Assembly: GCF_008710095.1 (NCBI RefSeq)
Contig: NZ_VYKJ01000004.1
Coordinates: 1-64,000 of the forward strand
Origin: Affinibrenneria salicis
Lineage (GTDB): Bacteria > Pseudomonadota > Gammaproteobacteria > Enterobacterales > Enterobacteriaceae
Direction of reading: 5' to 3'
Length of the DNA stretch: 64,000 nt
The notes below the pieces were generated by a model. It searched no databases and had not been told where the DNA came from. It saw only the letters and a list, made by a program, of their open reading frames with translations. Shown here piece by piece: positions 8,163 through 17,963 of the stretch; positions within the stretch are counted from its first letter, which is position 1, and each line of letters starts with the position of its first letter. The position numbers were made by a program, and so were the translations under genes.

Positions 8163-10073
8163 ATGAGACTGTTTACCAACAAGCGTGTCAGAGATATTTT
8201 CACCCTGATTGCTCAGGGTACCGTGACGCAAGCAACGCTGGCGAAGGAGATGAATGTCTCCACGCGTACTATCCGTAGTGATTTGAAAGAGTTAAACGAT
8301 ATCATTGCTGGTTTTGGTAACAGTCTCATTCACGATCGCAAGAAAGGGTTTTCCATTCAGGTCGACAATCCGACGGGCCATAAAACCCTACTGGAGCAGT
8401 CGCAGCGCCCGTGGAAAGAGACCCGCTCGACAGCTGAACGTCGTCGTGCGCTGCTCACCGCCCTGTTGCGCCAGGATGCCGATGTCTCTCTGGAGGAGCT
8501 GGAGTCCACCTGGTTTATCAGCATTTACAGCCTGCGCAACGACATTACGCTGCTCAAGCGCCACTTTGCTCTGTATGACCTGAATATTGTCTCGGAGGGC
8601 GCCGATAAGTTCCGCCTCTGCGGCAATGAAGTGGCTCTGCGCCGCTGTATATACGATAGCCTGCTGCGCCCGAAAGAGGCGGAAGAGGACGACCAGGAAG
8701 TCTTCAACGCCACGGTGAAAGTGGCGGACATCAAGCAGCAGTTAAGCCACTACTTCGTCAATCATGGGCTGGTGGTCAGCGACGTGAACCTGCGCTTCTT
8801 CACCCTGATTTGCGGTATCACCTGCGAGCGTATTCGCCGGGGTAGCTGGCTGCTGGACTATGAGTTTGACGCCTGCGAGCCGTACCTGAAAACCGTGGCG
8901 GGGGATATTCTTCCCCTGCTGCTCGGGGACGCGGTGAACAATGTGCCGCAGAGCGAAATTGACTATATGGCGATGAACCTTGCCGCGTTTTGCTCTGCGC
9001 CGGGCGAATGCGCGCTGGAAAAGGATCAATACGACGCGGAACGGGCGGTGATGAACCACTTTTTAAGCTACGTGAGCGCCGCCTGGTTCTGTGACGTGCG
9101 TTATGACGAGTTATCGCGCAAGAATTTACTCAACCATATTAAGGCGATGCGTATTCGTGTGAATAACGGCATCACAATTATCAACCCATTGATTGAGCAG
9201 ATTAAGCGCCATTACCCGTTGATGTATGAAATGACCCTCGCCGCCTTTAGCGAACTGGAGCATTTCTTTTCCGGCACTCTCAGTGATGATGAGATCGGTT
9301 ATCTGGTGATGCACATCGGGGCCATTCTGGAAGAGACGCATCTTAAGGACGAAGGCCACACGCTGACCGCACTGGTGGTCAGCCCCGAGGGCGGAGCGTC
9401 GACACGCATCGTCTGTCAGAGAATTGTCAGAATGTACCCCAATATCGCCATCAGTCAGTGCATCTCTGTGGAGCAGTACAAAGCGATGACCGGTGTGGAA
9501 GAGAGCATCGTCATCAGTTTGGTGAGCATTGAAGAGAAGAATAAGCGAGTGATCAGTTTGCCGCCGCTGCCGGAAAGATGGCAACTGGAAAACATGAAGT
9601 ACTTTTTGACCGCTGAAAGCACGCCTCCGGCGGCGATGGTCAATTACTTCTCGGCGGATCATTTTTTTGTTTTTGACAGTACGGCCCACACCAAGGAATC
9701 CCTGATTCAGTTTCTCTCGGAAAAACTGCACGTACAGGGCAGGGTTGATCAGCACTATTTAGGCTCGGTGCTTGAACGTGAAGCGCGTGCCTCAACATTG
9801 CTGGATGACAAAATCGCCATTCCCCACCCGTTAGGGCTGGTGGCATTAAGCACCATGGTCACCGTGGCGATATTTCCCGAAGGCATTGAATGGGACCCGG
9901 GGAAATATGTAAAACTGGTCTTTATGCTGGCGATCAGTGAAGATGCATTTGTCGACAGTATGCTGATATATGATTATTTGACCAATATTCTTGATGACGA
10001 CGTTATCGATAATTTAAGTCAGTGCGCGAATTACGGCGAATTTATATCGCTGTCGCAAAAATACTTTTTATAA
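8163..10073 (+). CDS. PRD-domain transcriptional activator with EIIB/EIIA-like modules
   Basis: A 636-residue regulator of the LicR/MtlR/ManR type. Order: N-terminal helix-turn-helix (about 5-60, with VTQATLAKEMNVSTRTIRSDL), a second Mga-like helical domain (85-165), two PTS regulation domains (about 190-400; PRD2 contains EIGYLVMHIGAILEE), an EIIB-like domain with SPEGGASTRI where the usual cysteine is absent, and a C-terminal EIIA-like domain with IAIPHPLGLV carrying the phosphorylatable histidine. HPr and EII phosphorylation would tie its activity to sugar flux. E. coli uses the unrelated GntR protein MngR for its mannosylglycerate operon, so control here is of a different kind. It probably activates the operon it lies in. 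Confidence 0.8.
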   Translation: MRLFTNKRVRDIFTLIAQGTVTQATLAKEMNVSTRTIRSDLKELNDIIAGFGNSLIHDRKKGFSIQVDNPTGHKTLLEQSQRPWKETRSTAERRRALLTALLRQDADVSLEELESTWFISIYSLRNDITLLKRHFALYDLNIVSEGADKFRLCGNEVALRRCIYDSLLRPKEAEEDDQEVFNATVKVADIKQQLSHYFVNHGLVVSDVNLRFFTLICGITCERIRRGSWLLDYEFDACEPYLKTVAGDILPLLLGDAVNNVPQSEIDYMAMNLAAFCSAPGECALEKDQYDAERAVMNHFLSYVSAAWFCDVRYDELSRKNLLNHIKAMRIRVNNGITIINPLIEQIKRHYPLMYEMTLAAFSELEHFFSGTLSDDEIGYLVMHIGAILEETHLKDEGHTLTALVVSPEGGASTRIVCQRIVRMYPNIAISQCISVEQYKAMTGVEESIVISLVSIEEKNKRVISLPPLPERWQLENMKYFLTAESTPPAAMVNYFSADHFFVFDSTAHTKESLIQFLSEKLHVQGRVDQHYLGSVLEREARASTLLDDKIAIPHPLGLVALSTMVTVAIFPEGIEWDPGKYVKLVFMLAISEDAFVDSMLIYDYLTNILDDDVIDNLSQCANYGEFISLSQKYFL

Positions 10074-10191
10074 ATTACGTTCTTTATAAGTTTCGTTTTC
10101 TATAAAGCGGAGTATGCATCGTTCTGATGCGTACTGCGTTAATCGTTGTCATTTATCTATGCTATTTATTTATACAATAACAAAGGAGTTA

Positions 10192-11367
10192 ATGGTGAAA
10201 TACAAAAATTATCTCTGTGCCTTATTTGCGCTCTCAGCCCCCGCTATTTCCGGAATGACGTTCGACACGCCGCAAGGCAGTCTTAAACTTTACGGTGATG
10301 TGGAGTTCAACGTTGACGGGGCAAGCCGAACAGGCCAGTTAACCTCATTGCAAACCAGTGCCGGTAAAGACTGGAAAGCCGGGGATTCAGAACGCTGGGA
10401 TGTCAATGGCCGTATTTTAATGGGCCTGGACGGTTATCGCACATCGGGAAATAATCAGTTTGCAGGTTTTACCGTGCAGCCGCTGGCCGATCTATCCGGT
10501 TCGATGAACCTTGATGACGCGGCCTTCTTCTTTGGTCAGGAAAAAGACTGGAAGGTGAAAATCGGCCGCTACGAAGCCTTTGATATGTTCCCGCTGAATC
10601 AGGATACCTATATTGAGTATTCCGGTAATACTGCCAACGATCTCTACGACGATGGTTTCGGCTATATCTATATGATGAAAGAAGGCCGCGGACGTAGCTC
10701 CGGCGGGGCCATTCAGTTGAGCAAAACCAGCGGGCCATTCTACTTCGAGCTAAACACATCCGCGCGCGACGGGACAAAACTGTTCCAGGACAGTAACTAC
10801 CACGGCAATTCGCTGGAAAAAAAGAAAAACGTTATCTACCTGCGCCCGATTGTTGCCCTGACCGTTGACGAGGTGACCGCGGCTGTCGCGATGGAAAGCA
10901 ATGTGGTCAGCAATGCCTACGGCTTCACCGGCACTGACGGGAAATTTGTCGATCAGTCAAAACGTAACGGCTACGGCGCCACCCTGACCTGGAACGGGCA
11001 AAAGTCTAATCCGAATAACGGGATGATTGTGAACCTGAGCACCGCATATATGGATGCAACGGATGAAAAAGATTTCAGCGCCGGGATTAACGCCCTCTGG
11101 CATGACGTCGAGATCGGTTATATTTACGCTAAAAATGATGTCAAAGCGTTCAACGTGAACAATATTGATGTCACAAACGCCAGTGACCTTATTTTAGGTA
11201 AATACGCTATTAATACCGTCCATACTTCTTACCGCATTCGCAATGTGATGGATATGGATAATTTTGATATTTATCTCGGTGCATATTGGTCACGGATTAG
11301 CATTGACCAAACTAATGATGATAAAGATCGTTATGGTGCGCGCGTAAGATTTAAATATCACTTCTAA
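10192..11367 (+). CDS. Outer-membrane glycoporin (RafY-like)
   Basis: A 391-residue outer membrane beta-barrel protein with a signal peptide (MVKYKNYLCALFALSAPAIS) and the C-terminal phenylalanine (RVRFKYHF) recognised by the Bam machinery. Alternating aromatic strands and IGRYEAFDMFPLNQDT resemble the RafY-type oligosaccharide porin group; I am less sure of that subfamily than of porin in general. An AAAGGAG site at 10182-10188 sits just before ATG 10192 and 6 bases before a GTG at 10195, so either may start. It follows the PRD gene by 118 bases and probably lets the mannoside into the periplasm. Confidence 0.75.
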   Translation: MVKYKNYLCALFALSAPAISGMTFDTPQGSLKLYGDVEFNVDGASRTGQLTSLQTSAGKDWKAGDSERWDVNGRILMGLDGYRTSGNNQFAGFTVQPLADLSGSMNLDDAAFFFGQEKDWKVKIGRYEAFDMFPLNQDTYIEYSGNTANDLYDDGFGYIYMMKEGRGRSSGGAIQLSKTSGPFYFELNTSARDGTKLFQDSNYHGNSLEKKKNVIYLRPIVALTVDEVTAAVAMESNVVSNAYGFTGTDGKFVDQSKRNGYGATLTWNGQKSNPNNGMIVNLSTAYMDATDEKDFSAGINALWHDVEIGYIYAKNDVKAFNVNNIDVTNASDLILGKYAINTVHTSYRIRNVMDMDNFDIYLGAYWSRISIDQTNDDKDRYGARVRFKYHF

Positions 11368-11383
11368 TATTACCTGTCGTTGT

Positions 11384-11468
11384 TGAGTCTGCTTGCTGCA
11401 TTCATTGTGCAGGGCTATCCTTTTGCTGTTATTGCCGCATGGCCATAACGAGCAGACTCTTTTTTTTT
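11384..11468 (+). terminator. Terminator after the porin gene
   Basis: GAGTCTGCTT near 11385 pairs with CGAGCAGACTC at 11449-11459, followed by a run of nine T. The loop is long, about 55 bases, but it can fold internally. It separates the porin from the ROK kinase gene. Confidence 0.55.
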
Positions 11469-11491
11469 CTTAAGATTAAACAGGGGGCGCT

Positions 11492-12406
11492 ATGTTGTAT
11501 CTCGGGCTGGATATTGGCGGCACTAAAATGGCTGCCGTCGTCATTCATGAAAGCGGTAAAGAACGGGGCCGTTATCGCAAAGAAACGGTGAAAGAGAGCT
11601 ACCGTGAATTTATTTGCGGACTCGAAAGTTTTATCGCCGAAATAAAACATGAGATGAATGAACCTTTCGCTATCGGTATTGCGCTGCCGGGCAGCGTGTC
11701 GCCTATCAACGGTAAGATAAAAAATTCCAATATCCTGGTCCTCAACGGACAGGATCTTAAATCAGACCTTGAAACCCGGCTGGGCACCACGGTGATTATC
11801 GAAAACGACGCCAACTGCTTCGCCTTATCGGAAGCCTGCGATGGCGCGGGGCAGGGGCACAACGTGGTGTTTGGCGTGACCCTCGGTACCGGGTGCGGCG
11901 GGGGGATCGCCATCCAGCAACAGCCCTTTTCCGGTGCCTGGGGGAATGCCGCCGAATGCGGTCATATCACGTTGCCGGGTTACAGCCCGGAGCAGGACGG
12001 CCCACCGGTCACCTGCTACTGCGGAAAACAGAACTGCACCGAGTCGTTTGTCTCCGGTACCGGCCTTGCGGAGCGTTATTTCCACCTCAGCGGTGTTATG
12101 CGAAGTGCGCCGGAGATCCTGCGTCTGGCGAAAGAAGGCGAACCACAGGCATGCGAACAGGTTGCTCGCTTCCGCCATCAACTGGCACGCCTGCTGGCGA
12201 CGGTGGTCAATTTTATCGATCCGCACGTGATTGTTATCGGCGGAGGGTTGTCGAATGAGCCGATGCTGTTTGATGACATTGCTGAGGATATCGCCCCGCT
12301 GGTCTTTACCGACAGCTTCCGGACGCCGGTGGTGAAAGCGATGCATGGCGATAGCAGCGGGATGCGCGGTGCGGCCTGGCTTGCGGTCAGAGCAAACGCA
12401 AAATAA
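11492..12406 (+). CDS. ROK-family sugar kinase (fructo/mannokinase type)
   Basis: A 304-residue cytoplasmic ATP-dependent hexose kinase. The phosphate loop LDIGGTKMAA is at residues 6-15; IENDANCFALSEA carries the catalytic aspartate; CYCGKQNCTESFVSG is the ROK zinc-binding motif. The architecture resembles E. coli Mak, which phosphorylates fructose and mannose. Twelve bases later ManA begins, so the pair would take free mannose to mannose-6-phosphate and then fructose-6-phosphate. This suggests that some mannose is released unphosphorylated in this pathway. Specificity is inferred. Confidence 0.8.
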   Translation: MLYLGLDIGGTKMAAVVIHESGKERGRYRKETVKESYREFICGLESFIAEIKHEMNEPFAIGIALPGSVSPINGKIKNSNILVLNGQDLKSDLETRLGTTVIIENDANCFALSEACDGAGQGHNVVFGVTLGTGCGGGIAIQQQPFSGAWGNAAECGHITLPGYSPEQDGPPVTCYCGKQNCTESFVSGTGLAERYFHLSGVMRSAPEILRLAKEGEPQACEQVARFRHQLARLLATVVNFIDPHVIVIGGGLSNEPMLFDDIAEDIAPLVFTDSFRTPVVKAMHGDSSGMRGAAWLAVRANAK

Positions 12407-12417
12407 GGGAGGGAACC

Positions 12418-13617
12418 ATGCACAAACTGATCAATACGGTGCAGCATTATGCCTGGGGCAGCAAAACGGCGCTCACAGAGTTATACGCAATGCCTAACCC
12501 CGGGCAATTGCCGATGGCGGAGCTGTGGATGGGGGCGCACCCGAAAAGCAGTTCGGCCATTGAACAGACAGACGGGCAGGTGTGTTCACTGCACGACCTG
12601 ATAGCACAGGACAATACGGTTTGGCTGGGCGAAGAGGTGGCGGCGCGCTTTGGCGAACTGCCCTTTTTATTCAAAATCCTCTGCGCTGGTCAGCCGCTTT
12701 CCATCCAGGTGCATCCTGATAAGCGAGCCGCCGAGGCGGGGTTTGCTAAAGAAAATGCGCAGGGGATCCCGCTTACCGACGCTGAGCGTAACTACAAAGA
12801 TGCCAACCATAAGCCGGAGCTGGTTTATGCGCTCACGGACTTTGAGGCGATGAATGGTTTTCGCGAATTCGCTGACATCGTCAGGTTGCTACACCCGCTG
12901 GCTGACGCTCATCCGGCGATTGTCGATTTTTTAGTTCAGCCGGATGCTCGTCAACTCCGCCAGCTGTTTAGCGCGTTACTGGCGATGCGCGGCGATGAAA
13001 AAAAACGTGCGCTGGGTGTGCTAAACGGCGTGCTGTCAGACCGGCAAGGCGAGCCCTGGGAAACGATCCGTCGGATTGCACAGATCTACCCTGACGACGG
13101 TGGGCTGTTCTCCCCGCTACTGCTGAATGTGGTCAGGCTGGCGCCGGGAGAGGCGATGTTTCTGTTTGCCCGGACGCCCCATGCTTACCTGCAAGGCGTG
13201 GCGCTGGAGGTGATGGCCAATTCAGACAACGTGCTGCGCGCCGGGTTGACCGAAAAGCACATCGATATTGCGGAACTGGTGGCAAACGTGGCGTTTACCG
13301 CAAAACCGGCGGCTCAGTTACTGACTCAGCCCATTGCAGACGGTGCTGCCAGCCATTTTCCGGTGCCGGTCGGGGACTTCGCCTTTTCGGTCTACACGCT
13401 GGAGGGCACGAACGCTACTCTCCCGGCAGGTTCAGTTGCGATCCTGCTCTGCCTTGAGGGGGCGCTTACCTTACAACATGGCGAAAACCGCCTGCCACTC
13501 GTGCCGGGTGAATCGGTGTTTGTCGGGGCTAATGCGGCCCCGGTGACGGTCAGCGGCATAGGGCGTCTGGCGCGCGCCTATGCGGGCGGGAGCCAACGTC
13601 GACTGCCCAAATCGTAA
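12418..13617 (+). CDS. manA: Mannose-6-phosphate isomerase
   Basis: A 399-residue type I phosphomannose isomerase of the cupin fold, converting mannose-6-phosphate to fructose-6-phosphate. Zinc ligands are visible in LSIQVHPDKRAAE (Gln and His) and HKPELVYAL (Glu), with the active-site region RTPHAYLQGVALEVMANSDN and LTEKHID. A strong AAGGGAGG ribosome site precedes ATG 12418. As the last gene of the mannoside locus it joins the pathway to glycolysis. A separate housekeeping manA may exist elsewhere in the genome. Confidence 0.9.
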   Translation: MHKLINTVQHYAWGSKTALTELYAMPNPGQLPMAELWMGAHPKSSSAIEQTDGQVCSLHDLIAQDNTVWLGEEVAARFGELPFLFKILCAGQPLSIQVHPDKRAAEAGFAKENAQGIPLTDAERNYKDANHKPELVYALTDFEAMNGFREFADIVRLLHPLADAHPAIVDFLVQPDARQLRQLFSALLAMRGDEKKRALGVLNGVLSDRQGEPWETIRRIAQIYPDDGGLFSPLLLNVVRLAPGEAMFLFARTPHAYLQGVALEVMANSDNVLRAGLTEKHIDIAELVANVAFTAKPAAQLLTQPIADGAASHFPVPVGDFAFSVYTLEGTNATLPAGSVAILLCLEGALTLQHGENRLPLVPGESVFVGANAAPVTVSGIGRLARAYAGGSQRRLPKS

Positions 13618-13621
13618 TCAT

Positions 13622-13641
13622 CCTTATCACCCGTGATAAGG
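13622..13641 (+). terminator. Hairpin just after manA
   Basis: CCTTATCAC-CC-GTGATAAGG, a 9-bp perfect stem directly after the manA stop. There is no T run, so it may be a weak or Rho-assisted terminator. Confidence 0.4.
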
Positions 13642-13884
13642 CGCGTCAGCTCATCGCAGCGCACAATCTGGCCGAAGAGAGGTAAAACGGGCCATGACCT
13701 TGATATCGCTTCGCAGGCCATTCTCTTTTTCCACGCCGACATGATGATGGGTAAAGACGGTGCCGCTCTGGCAGGCAAGCCAGCGCGGACGCCGTTATAC
13801 CTTTTGTCACGGATTTGCGTAATCTCATGTGCTGGACGAATCTACGATAGTCCAGGGGCTTACTGCCAGGTTTTAATCGTGGCG

Positions 13885-13912
13885 GCGTGGACAGACTGGC
13901 ATCTGTCCACGC
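13885..13912 (-). terminator. Hairpin after the serine dehydratase gene
   Basis: GCGTGGACAG and CTGTCCACGC form a 10-bp perfect stem with an 8-base loop, 7 bases beyond the stop of the minus-strand gene. Read on the minus strand it is followed by mixed sequence rather than a clean U tract. Confidence 0.45.
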
Positions 13913-13918
13913 GGCTCC

Positions 13919-15295
13919 TCAGCACTCAATGGTATTAACGGCCAGCCCGCCGAGCGACGTTTCTTTATACTTCTCGGACATATCTTTGCCGGTGTCTTTC
14001 ATTGTTCTGATGACTTTGTCGAGAGAAACAAAGTGGCTGCCGTCGCCGCGCAGCGCGATTTGCACTGCATTAATCGCCTTTACCGCCGCAATCGCATTGC
14101 GTTCAATGCACGGCACCTGGACCAATCCGCCAACCGGATCGCAGGTCAACCCCAGGTTGTGCTCCAGACCGATTTCCGCCGCGTTTTCCAGCTGTTCGGG
14201 CGTGGCGCCCAGCACTTCGGCCAGCCCGGCCGCCGCCATTGCGCAGGCAGATCCGACTTCTCCCTGACAGCCGACTTCCGCGCCGGAGATCGACGCATTC
14301 AGTTTGCACAGAATGCCAACTGCCGCAGCGCTTAAGAAAAATTTGATCACATCTTCTTCATCAGCCTGCGGCGAAAATTTCATGTAATAGTGCAGCACGG
14401 CGGGAATAATGCCCGCAGCGCCGTTGGTCGGCGCGGTGACCACCCGCCCGCCTGCGGCATTTTCTTCATTTACCGCCAGCGCGAACAGGTTAACCCACTC
14501 CATGGCGCTCAGCGTGGACGTAATCATGTTCGGCTTGTTGACATCCAGCAGACTCTGATGAAACTGGTGGGCGCGTCGCTTAACCCGCAGGCCGCCGGGC
14601 AATATGCCCTCGTTTTTGATGCCGTTGCTGACGCATTGCTGCATCACCGACCAGATCGACAGGATTTTTGTCCGAATCTGCTCTTCGCTGCGCCAGCACT
14701 TTTCATTTTCCATCATTAATTGGCTGACGGATAAACGGTGCGTTTTGCAGAGCGACAGCAGCCCGGCGGCGTTGCGAAAAGGGTAGGGGAGCTGGGTTTC
14801 ATCATCGACCAGCACGCCTTCTTTCGCCTGCTGCTGATTAACAATAAATCCGCCGCCGACGGAGTAAAAGGTGTCTGAGTCAAGTTCACCGTGCGTCCCC
14901 CACGCGGTAAGCGTCATCGCGTTTGGGTGCCAGGGCAGGCTTTCCTGAAGAAAAATGACGTCATCGCGATAACTGAAAGCGATCTCGTGTTCATTGTTCA
15001 GCTTCAAAACGTGGCGGCTTTTGATCTGTTCGATGATGTCGTTCACCTGTTCGGTGTCGATCGTCTCCGGCTTAAACCCCATCAGGCCGAGCAAAACGGC
15101 GTTATCCGTACCGTGTCCCACGCCGGTAGCGGATAACGACCCATAGAGTTTAACCTGAATCCGTACAGCTTGATGAAGTTGCGAGGCCTTGTTCAGTCGC
15201 TCAATAAATTGACAGGCGGCGCGCATCGGTCCTACCGTATGCGAACTGGAGGGGCCGATACCGATTTTGAATAGATCAAAAACGCTTAATGCCAT
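13919..15295 (-). CDS. sdaA: L-serine dehydratase, iron-sulfur type (SdaA/SdaB/TdcG)
   Basis: A 458-residue single-chain enzyme that deaminates L-serine to pyruvate and ammonia using a [4Fe-4S] cluster. The N-terminal beta domain begins [20 protein letters not shown]. The C-terminal alpha domain has [20 protein letters not shown] and [18 protein letters not shown], which supply the cluster cysteines; the chain ends in a conserved cysteine (VNTIEC) that occupies the active site in this family. It is monocistronic, facing manA. Which of the three E. coli paralogues it corresponds to cannot be decided from sequence alone, so the symbol is approximate. Confidence 0.85.
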   Translation of the reverse strand: MALSVFDLFKIGIGPSSSHTVGPMRAACQFIERLNKASQLHQAVRIQVKLYGSLSATGVGHGTDNAVLLGLMGFKPETIDTEQVNDIIEQIKSRHVLKLNNEHEIAFSYRDDVIFLQESLPWHPNAMTLTAWGTHGELDSDTFYSVGGGFIVNQQQAKEGVLVDDETQLPYPFRNAAGLLSLCKTHRLSVSQLMMENEKCWRSEEQIRTKILSIWSVMQQCVSNGIKNEGILPGGLRVKRRAHQFHQSLLDVNKPNMITSTLSAMEWVNLFALAVNEENAAGGRVVTAPTNGAAGIIPAVLHYYMKFSPQADEEDVIKFFLSAAAVGILCKLNASISGAEVGCQGEVGSACAMAAAGLAEVLGATPEQLENAAEIGLEHNLGLTCDPVGGLVQVPCIERNAIAAVKAINAVQIALRGDGSHFVSLDKVIRTMKDTGKDMSEKYKETSLGGLAVNTIEC

Positions 15296-15404
15296 AAAAA
15301 GACCTCAATCAGAGAACAACGAATTGCAAGACTAACGCTTTATTTCAAGCCGCAGACAAAGCGCCGATCTCGCGTCGGCGGCCTTGCGCTGCCCGCTGGC
15401 TATT

Positions 15405-16562
15405 TCAGGATTTCAGCAGCAATTTTTCAACCAGCGACGTCCATGAGGCGACGCCTGGCTCAATCAGCTCGTCATTAAAATCATAATAGGCATTGTGTAG
15501 CGGTTTTGACGGTACTGCGCCGTCGGAACCAATCCAGAAGTAGGCGCCCGGGCAGGCTTCCAGCATGCAGGCGAAGTCCTCGGACGCCATGGATGGATTA
15601 AGCTGCCAGTGTACTTTGGATTCGCCCAATACGCTGCTGACGGCCTCACGCACATTCAGCGCTTCCTGTTCATGATTTAAGGTCACCGGGTAGCCGGGAT
15701 AGTAAGAGATTTCGCCACTCACGCCGAAAACGCGCGGCAGTTCACTGACGAATTCATTAATCAGCTCTTTCACCTTGATGCGTACGTCGGTCTGCAAACA
15801 TCGCATAGTTCCGCGTAACGTCACTTTCTCCGGAATAACGTTAATCGCCTCGCCGCCTGAAATCTGCGTGATGCTTACCACCGCGGATGACTGCGGCGAC
15901 AGCCGGCGTGCGGGGATGGTTTGCAGAGACAGTACTAACTGAGAGGCGGCGACGATGGGGTCCGCGCCGTTTTCGGGCATGGCGGCGTGACAGCTTTTCC
16001 CGGTCAGGACGATTTCGAACGAATCCAGCGAAGCCATCATCACGCCGCTGTTTAGGCCGACATGGCCGACCGGCAGACCCGGCCAGTTGTGTAGCGCGTA
16101 AATAGCGTCCATCGGGAAACGTTCGAATAAGCCGTCCGCCACCATTTTGTAGGCGCCGCCAAGGTTTTCCTCGGCAGGCTGAAACACAAAATGCACTGTG
16201 CCGCTGAAGTTACGGGTTTCACTCAGATGCCTGGCCGCGGCCAGCAGAATTGCGGTATGGCCGTCGTGGCCGCAGGCGTGCATAACGCCCTGATTCTTTG
16301 ACTTGTAGCTGACGTCGCCGAGTTCGGTGATCGGCAAGGCGTCCATATCGGCGCGCAGGCCTATGGTCGGTCCCTGGCCATTTTCCAGCGTTCCGACGAT
16401 CCCCGTTCCGCCCAGCCCGGTATGCACCTGAAGTCCAAATGATGTAAGTAACTCGGCCACGCGTTTCGAGGTGGCATGTTCTTCATACCCTAATTCGGGG
16501 TTAGCATGAAATTCATGACGCCATGCGGTGGCTTCAGCAATCAAGTTTTGTGAAATAGGCAT
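15405..16562 (-). CDS. M20-family amidohydrolase (hippurate/N-acyl amino acid hydrolase type)
   Basis: A 385-residue cytoplasmic metal-dependent amidase of the M20D group. Metal and catalytic segments are RADMDALPI, VMHACGHDGHTAILL, FQPAEENLGGA and MASEDFACML near the C-terminus. I chose the start at 16562 (MPISQNLIAEATAWR) because a GAGAGGAA site lies about 9 bases upstream; an in-frame ATG at 16586 would include that site. Relatives hydrolyse N-acyl amino acids, hippurate or IAA conjugates; the substrate is unknown. The divergent LysR gene at 16962 is its likely regulator. Confidence 0.8.
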   Translation of the reverse strand: MPISQNLIAEATAWRHEFHANPELGYEEHATSKRVAELLTSFGLQVHTGLGGTGIVGTLENGQGPTIGLRADMDALPITELGDVSYKSKNQGVMHACGHDGHTAILLAAARHLSETRNFSGTVHFVFQPAEENLGGAYKMVADGLFERFPMDAIYALHNWPGLPVGHVGLNSGVMMASLDSFEIVLTGKSCHAAMPENGADPIVAASQLVLSLQTIPARRLSPQSSAVVSITQISGGEAINVIPEKVTLRGTMRCLQTDVRIKVKELINEFVSELPRVFGVSGEISYYPGYPVTLNHEQEALNVREAVSSVLGESKVHWQLNPSMASEDFACMLEACPGAYFWIGSDGAVPSKPLHNAYYDFNDELIEPGVASWTSLVEKLLLKS

Positions 16563-16961
16563 CAGGTTATTCCTCTCCAGCGCCATAATTAAAGCCAGAC
16601 AGCGGATTTACAGCGGTATCGCCCCGGATACTCTTCGCTTCGCTGTCGGCACGAAAAACCTCAGGTGCCATAACCGTTCATCGCCGTCCGGGTTCGGACA
16701 GCGCGTCGTCCGGCGCGGCAATATCTTTACTGGCCGGCGCTGTCGCCATGCCGCGCTGCGCTTGCCGGGACAGGGCGTGTTTGCGTCCATGTTCATTTTT
16801 TTCTCTGTTAAACATGAACAGCCCTGCTTGACTTGGGTATAACGGCGACCTGAACAAGGATTTAAATGTTGGGCGAGTATAGACATCAGCAGAAAATCTA
16901 ATCAATAATCAAAAATTCAAATTTTGTTGCCATCATCGCAACACTCGCCCGAAGGTGAAAT
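16563..16961. promoter_or_regulatory. Divergent control region between amidohydrolase and LysR genes
   Basis: About 400 bases between divergent starts. The half next to the LysR gene is AT-rich (about 16880-16925) and likely holds both promoters and the LysR site; GC-rich sequence near 16680-16790 has open frames on both strands without good starts. I see no confident operator. Confidence 0.4.
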
Positions 16962-17870
16962 ATGAGCATTATTCAGGACCATCGCATCCGATATTTTTAT
17001 GAGGCAGTAAAGCGGGGCAGCGTCAGGGCGGCGGCGGATTTTTTGAATGTTGCGCCGTCAGCCGTTAGCCGGCATATCAGTCAGCTTGAAAGCGAGCTGA
17101 CGACGGCCCTCATTGAACGCCATCGGCGCGGCGTCAGGCCGACCGAAGCGGGAGAAGAAGTCCTGACTTATTATCGCTCGCATCTTGCCCAGCAGGAATT
17201 GCTAATGGATACGCTGCAATCGCTGAAGGGACTGCAAAGCGGTACGGTCAGCATCGCGATTGGCGAGGGGTATATCGACGATGTTTCCGCTATTTTATGC
17301 CGTTTTTCCGCCAAATACCCGGCAATTAAAATCACGCTTTCCGTTTGCGGCAGCAATGAGCTGTTGCGTCGGGTCGGCGAGGATGAAGCGCACATCGGCG
17401 TGGTGTTCCATCCGGGGCGGGGACCGAAAATCCGCACTCACAGCGGCGCGGTGCACCCGATGTGCGCGGTGGTGAATATGCAACACCCGCTTTGCGAGGC
17501 CGATGCGCCGCTTGAACTGAATAAACTGAATGAGTTCCGGCTGGCGCTGCCCGACGTTTCGCACGGCGTTAGACAAATTATTGCGGAGGCGGAGGACGAT
17601 TCCGGCGTCACCCTGACGCCTGCGCTGGTGTGCAATAATCTCTCCACGCTCAAGCCTTATGCGCTGCACGGCGGCGTGACGCTGTTGCCCGCATTTATGG
17701 TACAGGAGGAGCTCACGCAGAACAGGCTGCGCGCCATTCCGCTGTATAACTCGGTTTTTTCTTCCACCAGAACGCACGTCGTCACGCGGCTGGGCCGGCA
17801 ACTCAGCGTCGGCGCGGGGCAATTATTGCAAATGATGGTGCAGGAAATGCGATCGTTAAAATCGCTGTAG
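16962..17870 (+). CDS. LysR-family regulator of the divergent amidohydrolase
   Basis: A 302-residue LysR-type protein: N-terminal winged helix-turn-helix (residues 10-65; GSVRAAADFLNVAPSAVSRHISQLE) followed by a periplasmic-binding-like effector domain. It starts 400 bases from the M20 amidohydrolase gene on the opposite strand, the standard LysR arrangement, so it probably controls that gene in response to an N-acyl amino acid or its product. The ligand is not predictable from sequence. Confidence 0.8.
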   Translation: MSIIQDHRIRYFYEAVKRGSVRAAADFLNVAPSAVSRHISQLESELTTALIERHRRGVRPTEAGEEVLTYYRSHLAQQELLMDTLQSLKGLQSGTVSIAIGEGYIDDVSAILCRFSAKYPAIKITLSVCGSNELLRRVGEDEAHIGVVFHPGRGPKIRTHSGAVHPMCAVVNMQHPLCEADAPLELNKLNEFRLALPDVSHGVRQIIAEAEDDSGVTLTPALVCNNLSTLKPYALHGGVTLLPAFMVQEELTQNRLRAIPLYNSVFSSTRTHVVTRLGRQLSVGAGQLLQMMVQEMRSLKSL

Positions 17871-17963
17871 GGCGCGCGGGACCTCCCTCTGCTTTAACCG
17901 ATGGGAGATCCGCAACTGGCGGAGACTCTAATTATTCATGCGCCAGAACGATGAGCCGGGAGG

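Larger units (their letters stand above)
13618..13918. other. Intergenic region between manA and the serine dehydratase gene
   Basis: Holds two hairpins (annotated separately) and no convincing gene. A minus-strand reading gives a 40-residue open stretch (QSGTVFTHHHVGVEKENG) that could be the end of a lost gene, but it has no start and I do not recognise it. Confidence 0.4.

Noticed and set aside
16678..16905. Minus-strand small gene in the amidohydrolase/LysR control region
   Set aside because: No family resemblance; the region must hold two promoters and the frame lacks a ribosome site.
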